From Viola odorata (taxonomy: Eukaryota > Streptophyta > Magnoliopsida > Malpighiales > Violaceae), in assembly GCA_963691705.1 (NCBI GenBank), contig OY829540.1, positions 65,396,367 to 65,460,366 on the forward strand: a DNA stretch of 64,000 bases. The letters run 5' to 3'. Positions 22,235 through 30,975 of the stretch are shown piece after piece; the stretch's first letter is position 1; every line of letters starts with the position of its first letter. Both the position numbers and the translations under genes were made by a program. The notes beneath the pieces are model-generated. The model made no database searches and was not told the origin of the DNA. It saw nothing but the letters and a program-made list of their open reading frames with translations.

Positions 22235-25200
22235 ATGACAACATTTAGATTTTTTATTGGTGGGGAATTTAATAGGACAGTAAGTGAGTGGATTTATGTT
22301 GGTGGGACCATTGTTGAGGGCACAGTTGATGCTGATGTGGTCTCTTTCTTTACAATCTTGGATATATGTGGTGAATATGGATATAAAAATGTTAGGAAAT
22401 TGTGGTATGTTGAAAAGTGTGCTGGTTTGGGTTTGAGAGAATCTTTAAAAGTACTGGATGGGGACAGTATGTCTACTGGGTTTATTAATTTTGTACTTAA
22501 AAATAATAGTGTTGATATTTATGTAGAACATGGGGAGATTCATCCATATTTTGTTGACCAAAACCCTAAGACTATGTGTGAAAAGTTAGGGATATCACAG
22601 CATGGACATAGGGTGGGTAGTGTGTCTAATAGGGGCAAAGGTGTATTGGTTGATGATGAGTCGGATGAAAATGAATTTGATGGATACTATAGTGAGCAAG
22701 GTGAGAGTGATTATGAAAATGAGCTTGATAATGAGCATTTAGGAGATGAATATTGGATGGACTGTGATTATTTGTCAAGTGAAGATGACGAGGATTTAAT
22801 TATGGCTCGGGAGAGGAGACAAAGATTCTCAAAGAGGGGTGAGAGGGAAAAAAAGAAAGAGACAAAAACAAGGGGTGTCGGTCCAGCAGAGGGTGTGGGG
22901 CCTACTAGGGAGAGTGGTCCTGGGGTTAGTGGAGCAGCTAGTGGTCCTGATGGGTTGGTGGCTGAAATAAAAAGGGAAATGGGGAGAAGAGCTGTACCTC
23001 ATATTAATATTGATGCATCTGATGAAGCAAACAATGAGCTGTCTTCTGCATCTGAGGGAAGCTACTTGACAACAAGCAGTGACAGTGGGGCTGAACAAGG
23101 AAGGAGAATTCCCATTAGAAGGCAACGGTTCCAACAAGGTGAGCAAAACTCTCCCTTTGCTGTTTGTATGGTTTTTCCCAACAAGAAGGAGTTTAAGAAA
23201 GCTGTGGAGAGACATGCTATACAGTCTAGGAGAGATGTGCGCTTTGTTAGTAATGACAAAACAAAGTGTAGGGTTGTATGTGCTAATATTGACTGTGATT
23301 GGAAGATTTTGTGTTCAATTGATGGTAGGAGTGGTCAATGGATGATTAAAACATATATAGGTGTCCATACTTGTCAACGTCAATTCCACATCTCTTGCCT
23401 TAGTTATAAATCTATTGCTGATTGGTATATGCATGATATGAAGAAGCTGACTTTGAAACTAAATATTGCTGAAATGAAAGAGCATTTTAAAGACCAAACA
23501 AAGATCAAAGTTTCTAGGGGGCAGTGTAAGCATGCAAAGCAAAAGATTGTTGAGCATTACATTGGTGATCCTCTTAAGGAATTTGCTCGATTGGAGGACT
23601 ATGTGGAGGAGCTTAAGAGGAGTAATCCGGGTAGTACGATAGTTTTGGAGACCGAAGATGGAGTCTTCAAAAGAATGTATGTGTGTTTTGATGGGGTTAG
23701 GAAAGGATTTAATGCTGGTTGTAGGAAGATCATTGGGCTAGATGGGTGTTTTCTTAAGGGTCCATTCAAGGGTGAGATTCTATCTGCAGTAGGTAGAGAT
23801 GCGAATGACCAAATCTACCCAATTTGTTGGGCTGTTGTGAGCTATGAGTGTAAAGAGACCTGGAAATGGTTTCTGGAGTTGCTTATATTGGATTTGGATG
23901 TTGCTGCTGGGAACTTTGTTTATGCTGCTGATGGGGCCCCTGCCATTGCGCGAGGAGGAGGATTCACGTTCATGTCTGATCAGCAAAAGGTGCGTTAAAT
24001 TGTTAAGTTTTACTTGTATATCCAAAGTTTCTGAGAATCCTAACTCATACAATCTTGTTGTGTAGGGATTGATTTTGGCGATTAATGAACTCATGCCCTC
24101 AGCTGTCCATAGGAGATGTGCCAGACACATCTTTGCAAAATGGAGAAAGGAACACAAAAGTGAGGAGTTGCACCAGCAGTTCTGGGTTACCTGCAAGGCA
24201 TCCACGCACTCTGATTTTCTCGATGAATTGGAGATTTTGAAAGGTATGTCCAGCACTGCCGCGAGTGATTTTTTAGAGATCCCTCCACATCATTGGTGCA
24301 AATCTTTTCAAGATACCGCTTGTTGTTCTGATGTGGTTGATAATAACATGAGTGAGATCTTTAATAGCTTGATAATAGAGTCTAGGTACAAATCTATTGT
24401 CAAACTGTTTGAGACCATTCGTAAATTTGTGTTCAAGAGGTTTAAAGAAAGGAAAGGGTTTTTGTCAAAGTTTAAGGATGGTTTGGGACCTAAAATATGG
24501 AAAAAGATACATCATAATATGGAAGAGAGTGTCAACTTTTATGTGGATTCTAATGGAGATGATGGATATGAAGTGCACTTAGATGAGGACACTAGCTGGG
24601 TTGTGAGTCTAGAAAAATCAAGCTGTACTTGTAGGATTTGGGAGTTGACTGGGATACCTTGCGTACATGCCATGAGTGTTATTGCTAATGAGGGAAACAG
24701 GTTAGATGTCACAAGTTTTGTGTCCAAGTGGTACAGCAAGGACATGTTTGAATTGGCATATAAGCACCCTATTCAGCCCGTGCAATCCAAGAAGTTTTGG
24801 CCAAGAGATTCTGTCACACCGATCAAGCCTCCAATTTTGGTAAAATTTCCCGGTAGACCAAAGAAGATGAGAAGAAGGGAAGGGTGGGAGCCAGCACAAG
24901 GTGGTACTAAAATGAGTAAGAAAGGACGGAAGATGTCTTGCGGTGTGTGCAAGCAAAATGGGCACACAGCCAAAAGCTGTCCTCACAAACCAGTAAGCCT
25001 TACTGAAATTTGATATACCATTTTGATGGATTATTTGGCAATAAAATTTAGTTGATTGGTTTTCGTATATTGCAGGTTGGTGGTGAACCACAACTGCCTG
25101 TTGCTGCTGAACCAGAACTTACCCCTGCTCAAACTGAACCAATCCTTGCTGAAACTCAAACCCCTACTGAAACTGAACCAAAACGAAGGAAAACGTCATG

Positions 25201-25711
25201 TTCATATTGTAAAAAGGAAGGCCATAGGAAAGACTTTTGTGTATCTAATCCTGGAAGCAAGGTAATGTAGTGTTTAATTTGGTATTGTGATCATATAATA
25301 AGTAGGATGAAAAAAACTAATTTTTCCCCCGTGACAGCGTTTCATTAATCCATCACAAGAACATGACAGAACAGAAAGAATGTTGCAAGAAATTAGACAG
25401 ACTTGTGGAATTGCTCAGCCTACAGTAGGGAGGAAAAAGAAGAAGGCAAAAAGCAAGGGGAAGCTTCCAGCAGGATACGGTTGTTTCGTTGCAGAATCTG
25501 GGTGGACTTGCGTTAATGTGAGTTTACTGGAACTGATTTTAATTCAATTTTATTTGCCTAAACATAGATAGTGATAGACATGTGTTATGTATTGTAATTC
25601 TAGCCTAAAACTCCTACGCAAAAGGTTATTGACGTCCCAGACAAGAGGAATCCATCGATGTTGGGTAGATATTGGGTTCAATATGATGGATCTGGTTCCT
25701 CAAGAAAATAG
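22235..25711 (+). CDS. MuDR-family transposase (DDE, SWIM, two CCHC knuckles)
   Basis: Five exons, 22235-23989, 24066-24992, 25076-25261, 25338-25517 and 25604-25711, all GT-AG and phase 0, encode 1051 residues. In order: an N-terminal plant-MULE domain (residues 1-130), an acidic and Ser-rich linker, a MuDR DNA-binding zinc domain (about 306-385, with C-x4-C and H-x-C), then the catalytic MULE domain. Its acidic triad is D503 (IIGLDGCFLKG), D582 (MSDQQKG) and E682 (NNMSEIFN). A SWIM motif CTCRIWELTGIPCVHA lies near 770-785, followed by zinc knuckles CGVCKQNGHTAKSC (about 876-889) and CSYCKKEGHRKDFC (about 935-948). The protein should bind the TIRs and cut and join DNA in the nucleus. A likely 5' UTR intron (donor about 21877, acceptor 22215) precedes the ATG, and a three-codon uORF starts at 22222. 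No disabling mutation is visible. Confidence 0.95.
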
Positions 25712-26314
25712 GTTGCGTTCGAATCATGATGAGGTATAGTGGAATTAGACTTAGTTGTATGTGTTGTTCGTATATTGTTGGTTTTGTCAACTATTTGTGT
25801 ATCTGATTGCTTATTTCTCTCTTCTTTTTGCAGTAGTATGAACGGGCGATGGTAGGATTGAAGATACTTAGTCATTAGGAGGTTTTGCGTGATATGCATA
25901 ATCATGGAAATGGTTTTGAGTGCTATGCATAAGTAGTTTAAGGATGAATATGTATGGGGTCATTTTGCTGGTTGTGAATATTGCCAGTTTCTGTGGGTAG
26001 CCTTGAACATAATATAGGAAGGAGCTCACGGTTTTTGTGAAAAAATGCGAATATAAATGGCATTTAACATTTTATTTTTTGGACTTGCTGTTTCTCACTA
26101 ATTTGCTCAGCCCCATGTTTTGAGGCGGGACTTTAACTCAAAATTCTTAAATGGTTTCTGGATATGAAGCATGCATTTTACTAGTGCTATATTTAGTTTA
26201 TTTAAGGGAGAATTAATACAAAATAAAAATAATGTATATGAAAGTTTTAAGCATCTCAAGATCGGGAGATTTGTTCACTTTTAGATCATAAGTTATCGAA
26301 TTCAATTTATTCCT

Positions 26315-26657
26315 TTTTTCGAAAAGTGGATCATTCATATTTGAATATTATTAATTATCAGAAATAAGTAACTTACATTTTTTTATTAATATTGCTCGCG
26401 TCTCAATTTTTTTCCTATTTTCGAAGAGTGGATCATTCACATTCGAATATTATTAATTATCAAAAATAAGTAACTTACATTTTTTTTTTAATATTGCTCG
26501 CGTCTCAATTTTTTCCTATTTTCGAAGAGTGGATCATTCACATTTGAATATTATTAATTATCAGAATTTTTGATAATTAATAATATTCAAATGTGAATGA
26601 TCCACTCTTCGAAAATAGGAAAAAATTGAGACGCGAGTAATATTAATAAAAAAATGT
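26315..26657. repeat. Tandem plus inverted repeat (hairpin) between the two convergent MULE genes
   Basis: A unit of about 105 bp beginning TTCGAA(A/G)AGTGGATCATTCA occurs twice in direct orientation (about 26315-26419 and 26420-26520) and a third, partial copy begins at 26521. It is followed at once by an inverted copy (26569-26657) that pairs almost perfectly with 26477-26565. A transcript across this point would fold into a stem of about 87 bp with only a few bases of loop. It sits between the 3' ends of the transposase and GRF genes, where readthrough from either would include it. Confidence 0.9.
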
Positions 26658-26833
26658 GCTTATATATGAGGAGTGATATTTATCGAAAACAATCCAGCCA
26701 GGTTCATGTCTTTGATCACCCAAACTCATCAAAGAAAGATGCATTAAAACAATTATAAACTCAACAAAGAAAGGGAAATATCTCTCCTTATATATTAAAA
26801 AACTTGAACTAAGCAACTCTCATTAGAGATACA

Positions 26834-27346
26834 TTACGAGAAACTGAAAAATCCAATCAAACCAATAACAACTAAACAAATTACTAAAGTAAACCTCAAT
26901 TTCTTAACCCTATTTGTCAAATTATGATTTTCATCCTTCAAACTAAGCAATTCGTCCACCATTCCATTGAAAACACTGTCCCGCTTCTTCAATTCTTTGA
27001 TTTCAGCTAGTAAATTATCATTCTTCTCCGCTCGATCCTTCTCACTTTCACACAGCCCTCTGATTATAACATTTGCTCTTTCTGGAAAAGGATCATCGAC
27101 GAATTGATAATATCCACATCCACCCTCTTCGACTCTAAGCTTGCATTTGTTGAATCGACGTCCCGGATTCCTCTTCGTCCATGAAATCCATCTAGCTGTC
27201 TTCTCTCCGCACTTACAGTAAATAGGTGGTTTGTAGTCATAGTTTGGCCTCTGCTTCAACACCGCACTAAACCTCTCATCCCCGTCTTCTGCATTCACCA
27301 TTACAGTGGTACAATCCAAATTTTTCCAGAGTCTAAATTTGAACAT
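26834..27346 (-). CDS. GRF zinc-finger, coiled-coil, tail-anchored protein (At4g04775-like), MULE accessory gene
   Basis: The 170-residue minus-strand frame has a GRF-type zinc finger (C44, C46, C68, C77, with CKCGEKTARWISWTKRNPGR and the CGYYQFVDD end), a charged, coiled-coil-like stretch (about 97-150) and a C-terminal hydrophobic segment (152-169) that could act as a tail anchor. GRF fingers bind nucleic acids in several DNA-repair proteins; the small plant membrane-anchored version has no known function that I can state. The gene lies inside the MULE TIRs, convergent with the transposase. A 5' UTR exon ending at about 27739 lies just inside the right TIR, and an acceptor AATTTAG at about 27332 is possible. 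In that case translation would begin at the ATG at 27301 (155 residues) rather than 27346. Confidence 0.8.
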   Translation of the reverse strand: MFKFRLWKNLDCTTVMVNAEDGDERFSAVLKQRPNYDYKPPIYCKCGEKTARWISWTKRNPGRRFNKCKLRVEEGGCGYYQFVDDPFPERANVIIRGLCESEKDRAEKNDNLLAEIKELKKRDSVFNGMVDELLSLKDENHNLTNRVKKLRFTLVICLVVIGLIGFFSFS

Positions 27347-27989
27347 TCATTTATAAAATTGAAAGCAATATCTTAGAGTCGGATATTAAGCAGACTCGTG
27401 ATAAAACAAAATTTGTTATAAATTAGTAAAACATCATTAGATATTTAGAACAGTCAACTCCTCAAGAACACCGCAAAAAACTACTAATAATTAATAAATT
27501 ATAAAAATATAATATCATCATCTCCCTGTCCCCAACCCCAACTTCAGTATGATAACTCACTTACTGGTAAAAATATAAAATTCAGAATAGAGACTGCACT
27601 TATGCTGATTCAGCCCATCAAACACTTCAAAACTGACAAAATTGCAAACTAACAGAACAATATGCAAACCCTAATTACATAAGAAAATTACAATAATCAA
27701 TTCAAACTTTAATAGAAACGAAACAATAACCACATACCTGAGTAATATCGAGGAGAATAGCGCTGGTAATGAATTAGCGGGGAGATTTCGGTTCACAAAA
27801 CATATATTTCCTAGGAGGGAGGAAAACTAAACGACCGGGATGGATGGAGGATAATGAATCGACCGGGAGGGAGCCAGAGGGAGGGAAAGGGAAAGAGCTG
27901 GATGGAGAGAATAGGGTGGATTTCGGTTGATTTCAACGTATAGAGATTAGGGTTTGGTAGAGTGATTCGAGCGGGAGTGAGGGGACAAA

Positions 27990-28466
27990 TCGCGATTAGG
28001 GTTTTGGTTGATTTAGTTGGTTTTGGAAGAATGAAGCAGATGGAGGGAGGGAGAGATCGCACGACATGGATAAGGAGTCATTCCAGGCGACGCGTCGCTC
28101 ACTTACTAAACGAACGACGCGTCGCCTGGAATGAGTGACACTTCAGCCGCTCCACATGTCGTCTGGAACGAGTGACGCGTCGTTCGTTATTGAATGACGC
28201 GTCGTTCATGGGTCAAATAAAAGACCCGCTTCGAGACCCGATCCGGTGCTATTCGGGTCGGATATGCCACGTAGCATGCCACGTCGCCAACTTTATGACG
28301 TGGCGTGCCACGCTAGCGGTTTACGGAAGATTGCAGACGCCGTTCGTCGGAGGTGTCAAATGAGTCATTCGTAAGAAGTATAGGTGTCAAATGCGTCATT
28401 TTTTGAGTAGAGGTACCAAATGAGTCAATCAATTCATGTACAGGCACCTTTTTTGGATTTAAACCT
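27990..28466 (-). repeat. MULE right terminal inverted repeat
   Basis: The inverse of the left TIR over about 477 bp. It keeps the 20-bp inverted repeat (28078-28097 and 28115-28134), the TGACTCA-type triplet (one copy altered to TGCGTCA) and the terminal motif. It has an extra stretch near 28185-28215 and has lost one of the two CACGTG cores of the left palindrome. It presumably carries the promoter of the GRF gene. Confidence 0.93.
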
Positions 28467-28474
28467 AAATATCA

Positions 28475-29238
28475 ATTAGGATTGTAAGGCTAAAATACTT
28501 AATTTATTATTTTGAATTTTTGAAACTCAGCTTATGTGAATATTTTGATTTAAAATCTCTAATTGATATACAAAAAATGTCATTTTCTTTAATTACATAA
28601 AATTAAACGGGTCAGCCCGTTAGGCCCACGGATGAGCCAGTTTAGTAAGAGGGTCAGACTTGGGCTATATAAAAGCTGGCCCTTTTAAGACCCGATCCGG
28701 CCATACTCAATTTTTAAAAGGCTTAGCAAAATTAGGCCCAAACTCGGCCTGACCGGTCCAATTAGCAGTCTACTAGTGACATGTTAATACCATGTCGTTT
28801 GTTATGCTTTCACCCAAGCAGCTGACGTGTCAGTCAACGTTGGTGTGGCGAAAAGTGGATCCTACTCTCGTCAGTTTCGAACACGTCACTGACCGACATA
28901 CCTTTCATGTTTCATTTAATTAATAAAATATTTTATTTGTATTTTCCACATCAATATTACATGTCATGTCATATCTTTAAATAATTCCTGAATTTTAAAA
29001 TTTTATAATTAATTTTAATTCAAATTTAAGAATAAATTGAATCATATTAAAAAAACTCAAATGAGTATTTGATTTTTTTTTTTAAATAGTGTTATTTGAG
29101 AATCTGTCACAAAAACGGGGTAAAAACTTACTTAAGTCTATCATTAATTGTAATTTTTTTCGTGGACAACACAAATTCAACATTTTATTAGTGACAAATG
29201 TTAGATTGTAATTTTTGTTAACCGGTGGGAGTATTTAA
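28475..29238. other. Intergenic between MULE and Stowaway element
   Basis: A GC-rich block at 28610-28790 (GGGTCAGCCCGTTAGGCCC, ending near GGTCCAATTAGCAGTCT) resembles non-autonomous hAT-type debris and may pair with 20755-20890 on the other side of the MULE; no target duplication supports this. The rest is AT-rich. Confidence 0.4.
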
Positions 29239-29240
29239 TA

Positions 29241-29960
29241 CTCCCTCCGTCCTTGAATATTGGACGTTTTAGCCTAAAAACGTCGTTTTTATTTAACTGA
29301 CGCCATTGCCATTTCAGTCCACTTTGTTGGTGTTCTCACAAAAATGCCCTCAAACGACCCGTCGTTTTCATGCTGAGCTACGCGTCATACAGGGCAAAAA
29401 AGGGAAAGGAAAAAGTTGAAGGACGAAATTTGAAATTTGCAACCGGACATGGCAGCAGACGTGTCAGAAATTTCAGTCCCTTTTATCTTTCCTCCTCCGA
29501 TTTTAAACGGACAATAAAACACGTTTGGACGACATTATCACGAAGGTGACCATAGATTCGTGCCGGAAATGACGAGACGAGCAGAACGCAGGTGGTGGCG
29601 TCCTGATCGGAGGCCGGACGCGCCAGCGCGTGGAAGCGCGTGGCCGGAGCTGCGACAGCTCCGGCGGCTTTTGGCGGCGCGTCCGGCCTCCGATTTGGCC
29701 GCCACCACCTGCGTTCTGCTCGTCTCGACCTTTCGCTCCTTTATGTGATGGAGGTGAGAACGTAAAACAACGACAGAGCCTCGTATTTTTCCAAACAGAG
29801 GGAGAAAGAAAGAAAAGATAGAGAGAGAGAGAAAGTGACGGAAAAAAAGAAAAAGAACGAATGGGCAGCTGACACGTGGCATGGGACGCTGACAAAGGCA
29901 GAGCATTTCTTAATCGGAGTGATTCACTCCTTCGCGTCCAATATTCAAGGACGGAGGGAG
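29241..29960. mobile_element. Stowaway/Tc1-mariner-type element with GC-rich internal foldback (720 bp)
   Basis: Perfect 26-bp TIRs beginning CTCCCTCCGTCCTTGAATAT are flanked by a TA dinucleotide on each side, the mariner/Stowaway signature. It is longer than typical Stowaway MITEs. The centre (29573-29728) is a strongly GC-rich hairpin: 27 bp of perfect pairing, a short internal loop, 17 bp more, and an inner CCGGAGCTG/CAGCTCCGG stem. Open frames crossing it (minus 29503-30039, plus 29560-29821) are by-products of its GC content. No transposase is encoded. Confidence 0.9.
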
Positions 29961-29962
29961 TA

Positions 29963-30975
29963 GTTAATTCTCCTCTTGCCCCCGACCAGAACACAATGTC
30001 GCGGTATACAGTCAATTTCGCGCGTATTTTTGCACGCACCTACAGAATTTGACCCACAAGCTCCATCAAAACTAAACATCAAAGAGATTTGACTGATGTC
30101 AAACTCCTCACATCCAACTACTCATATCACCCAGAATATCCACTCCCATATCCAATCAAGTCACTTTGGTAACATGTGTCCCACCTTCCAATTAAATTGA
30201 TTCACGCATTGGGTCACCACATTCCTCAACAATGCTCTCATCTCACGGGCCACCTTCAAAACCACTCCTCTTCACTATGTCATGAGTATTTTACGCAACG
30301 ATTAACTCGTATACCACCTAACTAACTTACATTTTTAACTTACATTTTAACCTGTTAAGTCAACTTAACCACCAAAATTATAAAGTTTAAATAATATTAG
30401 CACAAATAGATGAGATAATTTGGAGAAAAATGTTATATTGCACACAAGACTTAATTTGCTTTATACTTGACTGAATGTACAAGTGAGACTCCACTCCTAT
30501 TTAAACACAATCACCTTCTCAACGAACGGTTAGGATCATTTTGATCCAATGGTAAAGATTAAATATTTAGAACTATTCTAAAATTTTTTACCCATCTAAC
30601 ACATTCTAGAGAGTTTTTAGAAGGCTTCACATATATCTCCCATTTTAGAACTTTTTTAAAATCTTCCCGAATATTTCCACATATATCTCCACAATATGTT
30701 AGGTTTTTATGAAAGCTTTTGAATCCTTCAAACTTTTTCAAACTTGCTTGATAAACTTCTTTTATCCATATTTTAAGCCACGTGCCTTCCGCGAGTCTTT
30801 GAATCCATTTCACCGAGTCACATGCGTATCCTCTCAGCACACTAGCGGGCCCATTTGTGCGGGGCGTGACAACTACCTCTGTTCTTTCATCTCCTCGCAC
30901 TCCTCCGCCGCTTCCCTTCTCCAAAGTTCTCTATACCCCCACTCTCTCCGAACTTCTTTTCGTCGATTCACCACC
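29963..30975. other. Intergenic and iminopeptidase upstream region
   Basis: No conserved frame before 30976. From 30709 an open frame continues into the iminopeptidase start, but its residues look like translated leader. Confidence 0.45.

Larger units (their letters stand above)
21201..28466 (+). mobile_element. Mutator-like element (MULE), two-gene, structurally intact (7266 bp)
   Basis: The termini are AGGTTTAAATCCAAAAAAGG and its exact inverse. Near-identical TIRs of about 456 bp (21201-21656) and 477 bp (27990-28466) enclose the element, and an AAATATCA duplication flanks it. It encodes a full transposase on the plus strand (22235-25711) and a GRF zinc-finger protein on the minus strand (27346-26834); the two are convergent. 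No internal stop or frameshift was seen in either gene. Long TIRs, the 8-9 bp duplication and the transposase family place it firmly in the Mutator superfamily. The layout parallels maize MuDR, with convergent genes each driven from a TIR, but the accessory protein is of a different family. The element could be autonomous; activity cannot be judged from sequence. Confidence 0.95.

Noticed and set aside
29503..30039. 178-residue minus-strand and overlapping frames in GC-rich DNA
   Set aside because: They lie across the Stowaway hairpin; open frames come from base composition and the inverted repeat, not from a gene.
30709..30975. Upstream in-frame start of the iminopeptidase
   Set aside because: The residues look like leader sequence; the conserved protein begins near MNEAAATT. 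A transit peptide cannot be fully excluded.
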